A stretch of 64,000 nt of DNA from Lentisphaeria bacterium (GTDB taxonomy: Bacteria; Verrucomicrobiota; Lentisphaeria; Victivallales; Victivallaceae), in NCBI GenBank assembly GCA_022009855.1, contig CP091727.1:3410001-3474000 (forward strand), in the 5' to 3' direction. A program made the position numbers and the translations under genes. Positions within the stretch are counted from its first letter, which is position 1. Each line of letters begins with the position of its first letter. Below the pieces are notes generated by a model. It did no database searches, had not been told where the DNA came from, and was given only the letters and a program-made list of their open reading frames with translations. Shown here one piece after another: positions 10,865 to 20,764 of this stretch.

Positions 10865-12190
10865 AAATTCAGATCATAGAAGGATTTCACTCATGAACAA
10901 TGACAATTTTACGATCACTCCCGCCACCAATCAAGATCTGGTAATCGGGGTGGGAACTCCCGGAGCGCCTACCGGAAACAACGCCGTGCAGCCGGCGCCA
11001 GCTTCCGCTCCGGAGCCGCCGAAACAGCCGAGCATTTACGGCGAGGTTCCGCAGATTCCGACTCTGGATGCCGTGGAGGGGATCAAGTTTGACTTCAATG
11101 ACGGAATCAGAATCCTGTTTCCGCATAACGGCAAGGAGTATCATGTCACATTCACGGACATCGATACCGGAATCATTCTCTTCAGCAACGATACGGTTCC
11201 CGGCGCTTATGTGACCAGCATCAAGAAGTTCTTCATCCGTTTCCGGCTGATCATCCACGAGAAAGGCGGCAAAGAGCCGATCTTCACTCATGATTACGAT
11301 GCGACCGGCAAGGAAGTGATGATTCAACTTCCGGTCGGGACGATCGGCGATTCGATCGGCTGGTTCAGCTATGTGGAACGTTTCCAGAAAAAGCACCACT
11401 GCAAAATAATCTGCGTGATGACTCCGTGGATCGCCGACGTGGTGCGTGACCAGTATCCCGATATTACGTTCATCAAGCCGGAGGAAACGAAAAACTACAA
11501 GCCTTATGCCTGTTATTACATGGGATTGTTTTTCCGGGGCGATGTGGATCATCAGCCGATTGATTTCCGTTACATCGGCCTGCACCGGACGGCGGGATAT
11601 ATCCTCGGCGTCGATCCGGCGGACGAACCGCCGCGCTTCAACCTCTCCGCTCCACGCCGGATCAAAGAGAAATATGTGTGCATCGCAGCCCAGAGTTCCA
11701 GTCAGGCGAAATACTGGAACAATCCATTCGGCTGGTACGACGTAATCAAATTCCTGAAGGAAAACGGCTACCGTGTGATCTGCATCGACAAGGAGCGGGT
11801 GCACGGCGCCGGACTTGTCTGGAATCACATGCCGTGGGGCGTCGAAGACGAAACCGGCGACAAGCCATTGCAGGAACGGATCGATCTCATCAAGGATGCG
11901 GATTTCTTCATCGGACTCTCAAGCGGCCTGAGCTGGCTGGCCTGGGGATGCAAGGTGCCGGTGGTGATGATCTCCGGCTTTACGCATCCGACCAATGAAT
12001 TCGCGACGCCGTACCGGGTCATCAACTACCATACCTGCCACAGCTGCTGGAACGACATGCGGCTGGACTTCGACCACTTCGATTTTCTCTGGTGTCCGCG
12101 CCACAAGGGGACGGATCGGCATTTTGAATGTACCCGGCTGATTTCCGCGGAACAGGTGATTACGACCATCAAGAAAATACCGGCGTTTCG
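9950..12190 (+). repeat. Duplicated block, copy 2
   Basis: Partner of 3700-5950. The intergenic sequence and start region (TTCACTCATGAACAATGAC) are identical, and the transferase genes differ at few positions. The FG-GAP part is also shared with genes C (about 14090-14990) and D (about 17640-18540), but those copies are not followed by a transferase. Confidence 0.85.
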
Positions 12191-12203
12191 CAGTAAGGAA
12201 TAA
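10893..12203 (+). CDS. Autotransporter O-heptosyltransferase-like protein (Aah/TibC family), copy 2, intact
   Basis: 436 residues. Family members transfer ADP-heptose-derived heptose to the 19-residue repeats of AIDA-I/TibA-type passengers in the cytoplasm. Visible features: a low-complexity Pro/Ala N-terminus (about 24-48), a beta-rich N-terminal domain, GTIGDSIGWFSYVERF with Asp153 in the place of the catalytic Asp, an ICVMTPWIADVV strand, a nucleotide-sugar domain of GT9 type (AAQSSSQAKYWNNPFGW; GLSSGLSWLAWGCKVP), and cysteines 382, 385, 401 and 413 matching the iron-binding finger of TibC-like enzymes. It lies 28 bp after gene B. The four repeat proteins in the same cluster are the obvious substrates. 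The exact sugar cannot be read from sequence. Confidence 0.9.
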   Translation: MNNDNFTITPATNQDLVIGVGTPGAPTGNNAVQPAPASAPEPPKQPSIYGEVPQIPTLDAVEGIKFDFNDGIRILFPHNGKEYHVTFTDIDTGIILFSNDTVPGAYVTSIKKFFIRFRLIIHEKGGKEPIFTHDYDATGKEVMIQLPVGTIGDSIGWFSYVERFQKKHHCKIICVMTPWIADVVRDQYPDITFIKPEETKNYKPYACYYMGLFFRGDVDHQPIDFRYIGLHRTAGYILGVDPADEPPRFNLSAPRRIKEKYVCIAAQSSSQAKYWNNPFGWYDVIKFLKENGYRVICIDKERVHGAGLVWNHMPWGVEDETGDKPLQERIDLIKDADFFIGLSSGLSWLAWGCKVPVVMISGFTHPTNEFATPYRVINYHTCHSCWNDMRLDFDHFDFLWCPRHKGTDRHFECTRLISAEQVITTIKKIPAFRSKE

Positions 12204-12281
12204 GAAACGGCTATAAGTGATGTCCTGAAAACAGTAGGCTTCGTAACACAATTACATCTTTCAAAATATAGAAAGGGGGAT

Positions 12282-15002
12282 ATGATGGCCCATTATAACA
12301 ATTTGAGGATCAGTAAATTTCTGAAACTCTCCAGAGGTGATAGCGCAACCGCGACAACGGTTTTGAGTGGTGGAGAGTGGAGCGTGGTTGGCAGTGCAAC
12401 TTCAACAACGGTTCAATCCGGCGGATATATGAAGGTCCATTTTGATGGTTCGGCAACTTTGACGACGATTCAGGATGGTGGATGTATGATGGTCGGAAAA
12501 AACAGCATAGTTTCTCAGACTCTGGTTGAGGCTGGCGGGTTTATGGATATTTGGGCCGCTGATTGTTGTGCATATTCGACAACACTTGCCGGCACAATGA
12601 CGATGTATTACATGGGGAATAATGCCAGCTGCAGGGCAATCTCAACGACGATTCAATCAGGCGGAGTCATGCAGGTTGGTATCTCAGGAAGGTATCAGGG
12701 AGAGAATTGCAGTGCGATATCGACAATGATTCAGTCTGGAGGATACATGGAGGTTGGTTACGGCGGAAGTGCGATATCGACAATGATCCAGTCCGGAGGC
12801 AGCATCTATATATATAGCGGGGGAACCGCCAGTATTGTCTTCAATCCCTGGCAGGGAAACTGGGGGGATATAAATTATGAGGCTGGAGCGACTGTCACTT
12901 ATCTGGATCAGGATGCCAACGTGTACTGGGGGAATGAAGTTTCTGGAATAATCGGTAAAGCTGATATTGCGGAAAATGTCGTGATTGCCGATGATCTCTG
13001 TATGGTTGTTTACGATAGCGGTATCGCAAACAAGGTGACGGTAAATTCCGGCGGCAGTATGACAGTCAGCTCCGGCGGCCGCGCGACCTCAACGACGATG
13101 ACCGGCGGTCGCATGACAGTCTACGAGGGCTATGCAACGGAAACGACGGTGAACTCCGGCGGTTATATGCAGGTCGACTACTGCGGCAGTGCGACATCAA
13201 CGACGATGAACTCCGGTGGTTCTATGCAGGTCGACTACAGTGGCAGTGCGACATCAACGACGGTGAATTCCGGTGGTTCTATGCAGGTCGCCTACGGCGG
13301 CTGTGCAACCTCAACGACGGTAAACTCCGGTGGTTATATGCAGGTGGTCGACGACTACAACGATGTAACATCAACAACGGTGAAGGCAGGTGGAACAATC
13401 AATGGATTTACTGTTTCCAAAGATCAGTATTATGATTCAGCCCTCCAGGTTTCAAACACCTATGTAAATGGGAGTGCTTACCTATACAACGAACAAACCG
13501 CAACGTCAACGACGGTGAACTCCGGCGGTTATATGACGATCTACGACTACGGCAGTGCAACGTCAACGACAGTGAACTCCGGCGGTTACATGTATGTTTC
13601 TTCCAGCGGTCGCGTAAATGGCCTCCAAATAGACAAGGGCGGGAAAGTCGTCCTGGATGAGGGTAGCCGTTTCTACTTCCAGATCGCCGATCAGTTATCT
13701 ACTGCGAATGTTCAGGTCAATGATTGGAGCCTGATTGCTGATAAGGGAGCATTTTATACCATTACTGTCGGCCGGAACCAATGGAACGGGGTTTACCGAC
13801 TGGCGGGGGGTGCGGCGAACTTCAACAAAGACATCACCATCATGACTGATAGTTGGAGCACGATCGGCACATTTACCGGCGGCAGCGGCGTAATCACCTC
13901 AGGCGATTATACCTATACCTTAGGCAAGACGGACAATGGCACGTTGACCTTGACTGTGCAGGGCGGTCTGGAGCCGTCCGAAGTTCCGCTGGGGAATCCG
14001 GTGATTGTCAGCGGCAATGCCATTCAGATTATGGCAGACGGGACGGTGAAGATCCATAGCGCCGGAGGCGTCACCTCTCCCGGCCGTATCGATCCAAACG
14101 CCTGGACGCTGCTGGATTCAGGGGACTTCAACCGCGACGGGAAAGACGGTCTGCTCTGGCTGGAGAAAGCCACCGGGAACGTCTATATGCAGAATGACCT
14201 GTCCAGCATGGCGGAAGTCACCAATAAGAGCAACTGTCTGGGGACTGCGGGCGGCGGCTATGAAGTCCGGGCCACCGGCGATTTCTTCGGAACCGGTTTC
14301 GACGGGGCTTTGCTGCTCAGTCCGGCATTCGGAGATTCGACGGTATCGCTGAATTACGGTCTGGCGACCTGGTCCCGTGAACAGGACGGTTCAACCACTC
14401 CCGGCTGGCTTGGAGCATTGGTCAATACATGGGAAGAATCCGGCCCCCTCAACTCCCTCAAGGGAGATTTTCAGAACCTGACCGGCGATGAGCGCAACAA
14501 GGTCATCAACGCCAATAACTACCGGTATGAACTCGTCGGCGTCGGGGATTTCAACGGCGACGGCAAGGATGACGTCATGCTGCGCAATACCATGCCGGAT
14601 ACCGTTGGCGGAGAAACCATCACCGGAGCCGGTGATGTGTTCGTTTTCCTGACCGATACGCGGGAGAATGTGATCGCCGGAAACCGTCCGGCGGAGGGAA
14701 TCGTCTACACCGGCTGTGCCACCGACGGTTGGGACGTGGTCGGAATCGGCGATTTCAACGGCGACGGAATCGATGACGTCGTCATATCGAACGGCACCGA
14801 TCTCGCCGGATGGCAGGTTTCAAACGGCCAACGCACGGAGGATCTGTGGTTCGGTTCGCTGACCGACGGGTGGAAGTTCGCCGGTGTCGGGGATTTCGAC
14901 GCCGACGGAACCGACGACATCCTGCTCGCCGATCCAGACAACAATCTGGCCGCATGGAAAGTAAAGGATGGTCAGGCGGCCGGGGTAATCGCGATCGCGT
15001 AA
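12282..15002 (+). CDS. Strand-loop-strand repeat protein C with FG-GAP-like C-terminus, intact
   Basis: 906 residues, the only member of the four with an unbroken frame, which supports repairing the others. A GGGGG-rich ribosome site precedes ATGATG at 12282. The N-terminal 240 residues carry degenerate modules (TTIQSGGVMQV); the middle carries canonical TSTTVNSGG modules and one INGFTVSKDQYYDSAL spacer. Next comes a non-repeat beta domain shared with A and D (IADQLSTANVQVNDW; NQWNGVYRLAGG), then five FG-GAP-like units to the end. No N-terminal hydrophobic segment is present, so Sec export is not predicted. Part of the same array as A, B and D. Confidence 0.88.
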   Translation: MMAHYNNLRISKFLKLSRGDSATATTVLSGGEWSVVGSATSTTVQSGGYMKVHFDGSATLTTIQDGGCMMVGKNSIVSQTLVEAGGFMDIWAADCCAYSTTLAGTMTMYYMGNNASCRAISTTIQSGGVMQVGISGRYQGENCSAISTMIQSGGYMEVGYGGSAISTMIQSGGSIYIYSGGTASIVFNPWQGNWGDINYEAGATVTYLDQDANVYWGNEVSGIIGKADIAENVVIADDLCMVVYDSGIANKVTVNSGGSMTVSSGGRATSTTMTGGRMTVYEGYATETTVNSGGYMQVDYCGSATSTTMNSGGSMQVDYSGSATSTTVNSGGSMQVAYGGCATSTTVNSGGYMQVVDDYNDVTSTTVKAGGTINGFTVSKDQYYDSALQVSNTYVNGSAYLYNEQTATSTTVNSGGYMTIYDYGSATSTTVNSGGYMYVSSSGRVNGLQIDKGGKVVLDEGSRFYFQIADQLSTANVQVNDWSLIADKGAFYTITVGRNQWNGVYRLAGGAANFNKDITIMTDSWSTIGTFTGGSGVITSGDYTYTLGKTDNGTLTLTVQGGLEPSEVPLGNPVIVSGNAIQIMADGTVKIHSAGGVTSPGRIDPNAWTLLDSGDFNRDGKDGLLWLEKATGNVYMQNDLSSMAEVTNKSNCLGTAGGGYEVRATGDFFGTGFDGALLLSPAFGDSTVSLNYGLATWSREQDGSTTPGWLGALVNTWEESGPLNSLKGDFQNLTGDERNKVINANNYRYELVGVGDFNGDGKDDVMLRNTMPDTVGGETITGAGDVFVFLTDTRENVIAGNRPAEGIVYTGCATDGWDVVGIGDFNGDGIDDVVISNGTDLAGWQVSNGQRTEDLWFGSLTDGWKFAGVGDFDADGTDDILLADPDNNLAAWKVKDGQAAGVIAIA

Positions 15003-15025
15003 CCCAAAAGCAAAGGATAAGTACT

Positions 15026-15720
15026 ATGCCAAACAAAAGATTTGAGAATGCAACCGATTATATCAAGAACGGAAAACGTTTTCTTCAAAAGGCACTTGAA
15101 AGAAACTTTTCAACGATAAAATCAAAAGAAGAAGCTATTGAACTCTTTTCGATGATGAAATTCAATCGGGAAGCAATTCTTCCTTATGGAGGTAATGATG
15201 ATGAAGAACTTCCCACTAATTTTATGGAATTTATCAATCAACTTTATACCACAGCGATTTCCTATAAAGCTGTCGAGTGGTTGAATGAGAAATACAAAGA
15301 CTCAATAACAGAATTCTCTCTTTGCTTAGGAGAAAGCAATGGCCGCGATCTTACAGTTTTTTTGAAAGATAATACCCATGTCATTGCCGAAGTTTTTGCC
15401 GTCACACATCCTGACAGCAATCAAAAGTTGAAACATGACCTTTTGGCACTTTCAGCTGGTCAAAGTGAACATGGGGTAAATAGCATTCGTTATGCTTTTT
15501 TGCATTGCCGGAAGAGAAATTTAAGTGTTTTGATGAAGGGTGTGCCGAAAAGGCTGTAACCTATACTCCCAAAACGAAAGATGCAAAACCGATAGAATAC
15601 ACAGGGGATTTTTTCAAGAATGAAACATCCATTCAATGGAAGTGTCGCATTGATGAAAAAAGCATCACGTGTGTTTGCTTTTCACAGAGTGAAATAGACA
15701 AATATATCATGGAACTTTAA
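15026..15720 (+). CDS. Unknown protein between repeat genes C and D (one frameshift)
   Basis: About 231 residues after repair. Frame 1 runs from the ATG at 15026 to about 15503. A missing T in a T-run (six T; seven would restore AFFALPEEKFKC) moves it to the frame ending at 15720. It is AT-rich compared with the repeat genes, Lys/Glu-rich and probably cytoplasmic; the C-terminal part has four cysteines. The segment SITEFSLCLGESNGRDLTVF and the short C-terminal strands suggest an alpha/beta fold, but I recognise no family. It starts 23 bp after gene C, so it is likely cotranscribed. The different base composition suggests separate acquisition. Confidence 0.55.
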
Positions 15721-15837
15721 TGAATCATCCTGCCACGGACAGCAGAAGCAGGAGTTTTCTGCTGCAATCGGCTCACGCAGTTAAATCACTGCAGGTGAAA
15801 CTCTTATAATGCAGTTTTATTAGGAGAATATTGAATT

Positions 15838-18557
15838 ATGACATATGCATATCTTATATCCAATGGTGTTATCAGTTCCGGTATTCAACTTTGTAGTAAT
15901 TTCATGCATATCTACTGCGGCGGCAGTGCTACGGCAACGACGGTGAACGCCGGCGGTTATATGACGATCTACTCTGGCGGCAATGCAACATCAACGACGG
16001 TGAACTCCGCCGGCAGGATGGGGGGTCTACGGCAGCGCAACATCAACGACGGTGAACTCCCGCGGTTCTATGACGGTTGACTCCGGCGGTAGTGCTATGG
16101 CAACGACGGTGAACTCCCTCGGTAGCATGTATGTTGCCAACTCCGGCAGTGCAACGTCAACGACGGTGAACGCCGGCGGTTATATGGGAGTCGCCTTCGG
16201 CGGTAGTGCAACGTCAACGACGGTGAACTATGGCGGTCATATGTGGGTTCTCGGCAGTGCAACGTCAACGACGGTGAACGCCGGCGGTAAGATGACGGTT
16301 TCCGGCAGGGTAACCTCAACGCTGGTGAACGTAGGCGGTACAATCAATGGATTTATGTTTTCGGAAGATCAGTATTTCGATTCAGAATTCCATATTTCAA
16401 ATGCCTATGTGAATGGAGGTGCTAATCTATACAAAGGACAAACCGCAACCTCAACGACGGTGAACGCCGGCGGTAAGATGACGGTCTGGGGGGGGCGGTG
16501 GTGTAACCTCAACGACGGTGAAGACAGGCGGTGAGATGCAGGTTTCCTCTGGCGGCAATATGACAACAACAACGGTGAACTCCGGCGGTTCTATGTGGGT
16601 TGACGGCAGTGCAACAGTAACGACAGTGAAAGCTGGTGGTGAGATCAATGGTTTTGTCGTTCAAGAAGACAATTATTATGACTCAGGTATTCATATTTCA
16701 AATGCCTATGTGAATGATAATGCTTACCTAGACAGAGGACAAACTGCAACGTCAACGACGGTGAACTGCGGCGGTTCTATGTGGGTTTTCGGCAGTGCAA
16801 CGTCAACGACGGTGAACTACGGCGGTGAGATGTGGGTTCTCGGCAGTGCAACCTCAACGACGGTGAACTACGGTCGTATGGTGGTCGAAGACAGTGCAAC
16901 CTCAACGATGGTGAATTCCGACGGTAGGCTGGAGATTTCCTCCGGCGGCAGTGTAACTGCAACGATGGTGAACTCCGGCGGTGAGATGCGGGTCGACTGG
17001 GGCAGTGCAACGTCAACGACGGTGAACCGCGGCGGTTCTATGTGGGTTTTCGGCAGTGCGACCTCAACGACGGTGAATTCCGGCGGCTATATGATGGTCT
17101 ACTGGGCCGGCAGTGCAACTGCAACGACGGTGAGCGCCGGTGGTAGGATGTATATTTCCAGCGGTAGCGTAAATAACCTCCAAATAGCCAAGGGGGCGCA
17201 AGTCATCCTAGCAGGCGGAGCCTTTCTTGACTTCCGGATCGCCGACCAGTTATCTACTGCAGATGTTCAGGTCAATGATTGGAGTCTGATTACTGATAAA
17301 GGAGCTTCTTATACCATTACCGTTGATCAGAACCAATGGAACGGAGTTTATCAACTGGCAGGTGGTGCGGCGAACTTCAACAAAGACATCACTATCATCA
17401 CGGTTGACGGGATTACAATCGGAACATTTACCGACGGCAGCGGCGTAATCGCCTTTGGTGACTACACCTATACCTTAGGCAAGACGGAAAATGGCACGTT
17501 GACCTTAACCGTGCAGGGCGGTCTGGAACCATCTGAAGTTCCGCAGGGGAAGCCGGTGATTACCGGCGGCAATGCCATTCAGATTATGGCGGACGGGACG
17601 GTGAAGATTCATACCGCCGGAGGCGTCGCCTCTCCCGGTCGGATCGATCCAAACGCCTGGACGTTGCTGGATTCGGGCGATTTCAACCGCGACGGGAAAG
17701 ACGGTCTGCTCTGGCTGGAAAAAGCCACCGGAAACGTCTATATGCAGGACAACCTGTCCAGTATGGCGGAAGTCACCAATAAGAGCAACTGTCTGGGGAC
17801 TGCGAGCGACGGTTATGAAGTTCAGGCCGCCGGCGATTTCTTCGGAACCGGTTTCGACGGAGCCTTGCTGCTCGGTCCGGCAGTTGGAAACTCGACGGTT
17901 TCCTTAAACTACGGTCTGGCCGTCTGGGCGCGGGAACAGGATGGTAAAATGCAACCGGGACATCTGGGGGCGCTGGTCAATACATGGGAAGAATCCGGCC
18001 CCCTCAACTCCCTCAAGGGAGATTTTCAGGAGCTGACCGGCGATGAGCGCAACAAGGTCATCAACGCCAATAACTACCGGTACGAACTCGTCGGCGTCGG
18101 GGATTTCAACGGCGACGGCAAGGATGATGTCATGCTGCGCAATACCATGCCGGATATCGTTGACGGCGAAACCATCACCGGCGCCGGTGATGTGTTCGTT
18201 TTCCTGACCGACACGCGGGAGAATGTGATCGCCGGAAACCGTCCGGCGGAGGGGATCGTCTATACCGGCTGTGCCACCGACGGCTGGGACGTGGTCGGTT
18301 TCGGCGATTTCAACGGCGACGGAATCGACGACGTCGTCATATCGAACGGCACCGATCTCGCCGGATGGCAGGTTTCAAACGGCCAGCGCACAGAGGATCT
18401 GTGGTTCGGTTCGCTGACCGACGGGTGGAAGTTCGCCGGTGTCGGGGATTTCGACGCCGACGGAACCGACGACATCCTGCTCGCCGACCCAGACAACAAT
18501 CTGGCCGCATGGAAGATAAAGGACGGTCAGGCGGCCGGGGTAATCGCCATCGCCTGA
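15838..18557 (+). CDS. Strand-loop-strand repeat protein D with FG-GAP-like C-terminus (two frameshifts)
   Basis: 905 residues when repaired, essentially the size of protein C. A good ribosome site (TAGGAG) precedes the ATG. Modules of TSTTVNxGG type alternate with two INGF-type spacers (about 16340 and 16650), followed by the conserved IADQLSTADVQVNDW domain and five FG-GAP-like units. Two extra G residues break the frame: one in the run near 16020 (ATGGGGGG, followed by TCTACGG) and one in the run of eight G near 16490. With both removed the frame is continuous. Some modules are shorter than 19 residues (for example FGSATSTTVNYGG), so the fibre may be less regular. Confidence 0.85.
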
Positions 18558-18578
18558 AGCAACATAAGTAGAAAATAA

Positions 18579-18635
18579 AAAAGGCGTGGGGAACGTTTGA
18601 GGAGCGATTTTTCCCAAATGGTTCCTCCGCCTTTT
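18579..18635 (+). terminator. Probable terminator after the repeat-protein cluster
   Basis: AAAAGGCG (18579-18586) pairs with CGCCTTTT (18628-18635), and GGAAC/GTTCC pair inside it. The right arm ends in TTTT. It lies just after the stop of gene D and before the polysaccharide export cluster. Confidence 0.5.
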
Positions 18636-18695
18636 CATGAATGTATTTTACGATACTATTTCAGGTTCCCACGCTTGAGAACTGAACGAAATCTG

Positions 18696-19543
18696 ATGAG
18701 ACCAATGAGAAGAAAAAGCCAAACAAGTTTTCCGGAGCTGCTGTTGTCTTCGCTTCTTCCCTGGCGCATTTTATATGCCAACCGGGAACTGGCGGGGACT
18801 TTGGCGTTCCGAACCTGGCAAAGCCGTTACAAGGGGAGCCTGTTCAATTTTCTGTGGGCGTTTCTGACGCCGTTATTCCTGCTGCTGGTATATTACCTCG
18901 CATTCGGATTGATTCTGAATTTGCGCAGTCATGCAGGCAATGCAGAAACTCCCTATGCGCTGACGATGTTCTGCGGGATGGCGGTTTACAATATATTTTC
19001 CGAAAGCGTTTCCGCGGCCTGTTATTCCGTCGTTTCCCAGCCGGGATATGTAAAAAAAGCACTGTTCGATCTGGAAGTCATCCCTTTTCGTCGTTTGGAA
19101 GCAGTCTGTTTTCCGGCGGAATCTGGCTGGCGGTCGCAACGGCGGCAGGTCTTATTTCCGGCCGAACCGGTCTGCAGTGCCTGTGGCTGCCGATTCTGCT
19201 GCCGGCCTACATGCTGTTCTGTTGCGGATGTGTCTTTCTGGCTGCCGCCGGAAGCGTATTTCTGCGCGATCTGCCGATGCTGGTTCAACTGCTGCTGCAG
19301 GGGCTGTTCTTCCTCTGCCCGATCATCTATCCTGCCGAAATTGTTCCGGCGGCTTATCAGGGCTGGATCCGGCTCAACCCGTTGTCATGGTATGTGGAAA
19401 GCATCCGCGGGGTTATCCTGACGACCGACGGAGCCCTGTCCTGGCCGACGCTGCCGGTATTGTACCTGGCCGGCGGCATATCCTTCCTGCTGGGGTTCCT
19501 CTTTTTCGCCAAAACCAAACGGGGATTTGCCGATGTGCTGTGA
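18696..19543 (+). CDS. wzm: ABC-2 type polysaccharide export permease (one frameshift)
   Basis: Inner-membrane permease of the TagG/Wzm family that moves an O-antigen- or capsule-type polymer across the membrane with the ATPase encoded next. The N-terminus has the typical amphipathic lead-in followed by GSLFNFLWAFLTPLFLLLVYYLAFG. Later hydrophobic spans include ILLPAYMLFCCGCVFLA and GLFFLCPIIYPAEIVP, then LNPLSWYVESIRGVIL, a strong family signature. The frame drops one base near 19090 (after LFDLEVIPF), within TTTTCG. The start at 18696 is preferred; an ATG nine bases on is possible. Overlaps the ATPase by 11 bp. Confidence 0.85.
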
Positions 19544-20764
19544 AAACATTCTCGCCGAAGTCCGCAACGTCGGCAAGAGTTATCAGATTTACTCCACGCC
19601 CGCCCGGCGGCTGCTGCAAACACTCTGCATGGGACGGAAACAGTTTTATTCCACCTTCCAGGCGCTGGAGCAAATATCATTTACCGTAAAACGCGGAGAA
19701 TGTCTGGGGATTATCGGACGCAACGGCGCCGGAAAAAAGCACATTGCTGCAGCTCCTCTGCGGCACACTGGAGCCGACATGCGGGGAAATCGTCCTTCAC
19801 GGGAAAATCAGCGCCCTGCTTGAACTCGGTTTCGGCTTCAATCCGGATTTCACCGGCCGGGCTAACATCTTTCTGGCCGGATTGATGCATGGACTGTCAC
19901 GTGAACAGATCGCCGAACGTCTGGAAGACATCATTCACTTTGCCGAAATCGGTGAGTTCATCGATCAGCCGGTAAAACAGTATTCCAGCGGCATGTTCGT
20001 CCGTCTGGCCTTTGCCGTGGCGGCGCATGTCGAGTCGGAAATCCTGTTGATTGATGAGGCTCTGGCGGTCGGGGGATATCTTCTTTCAGCAGAAGTGTTA
20101 CCGTTATCTGGAAGAACAGCGCGCCCGGAAAGCGGTGATTCTGGTTTCACATGATCTGAATGCCATCGCCTCCCTCTGCAGCCGGATCATCGTTCTGGAC
20201 AAGGGACGGGTTGCATTTGCCGGGGCGGTAAACGAGGGAATTGAATGTTATACCCATTTGCTTTATCCCGGTAAAGTTTCCGCTGCCGCAAAGGAGATTC
20301 CGGCGGAGATGTATCCGGTTCCGCCGGAAAAATGCACCGGGAACGGCGGCCGAGTCACCGGCTACGGAATTTCGGTCAACCAAGCTCCGTCCAATATCTG
20401 CAAGCCCGGAGATCTGCTTGAAATTACCGCTTCCTTTGCCTTGAACAGGAGATGCGAAAATCCAATCATCGGATTTTTCTTCAGTGATAAATTCGGCCGG
20501 CGTGTTTTCGGTAATTGCCGGCAACTCCCGCATGGCCTGATGCCGGGAAACGGCCGGATTTCCTTCGTTATCCGTTGGCCGGAAGTGGCGCCGCAGGAGT
20601 ATACGCTGACTCTGGGAATCGGGGACGGCCGGGATATCATGGCGCAGAAAGTATGTTGCTGGGCGACCGATTTTTATGCGGTAAGTTCCATTATGCCGCT
20701 CGGAATCGTCCACGGGGTATTCAATGTGGAAATGGATCATTTTGAGATAAAGGAAGTAGAATGA
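19533..20764 (+). CDS. wzt: ABC transporter ATPase with C-terminal polymer-binding-type domain (two frameshifts)
   Basis: Partner of the permease. Walker A reads GRNGAGKS after removing one A from the run at 19732-19737. The signature YSSGMFVRLAFAVA, Walker B ILLIDEALAVGD (after removing one G from the G5 run near 20072) and the switch His in ILVSHD are all present. After about residue 245 there is a beta-rich extension of 150 residues (ITASFALNRRCENPIIGFFF; VIRWPEVAPQEYTLTLGIGDG), like the Wzt C-terminal domain that recognises the end of the glycan. The stop overlaps the next start (ATGA). Export therefore probably requires a specific terminal group, in keeping with methyltransferase modules downstream. 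Confidence 0.87.

Noticed and set aside
10887..11828. Long minus-strand open frame (313 codons) opposite heptosyltransferase copy 2
   Set aside because: It mirrors a well-supported gene, recurs only because the gene is duplicated (compare 4870-5592), and shows no family motif.
19700..20100. Programmed frameshifting in the ABC ATPase
   Set aside because: Both breaks are single-base homopolymer changes, occur in opposite or mixed senses elsewhere in the window and affect unrelated genes; sequencing error explains them more simply.
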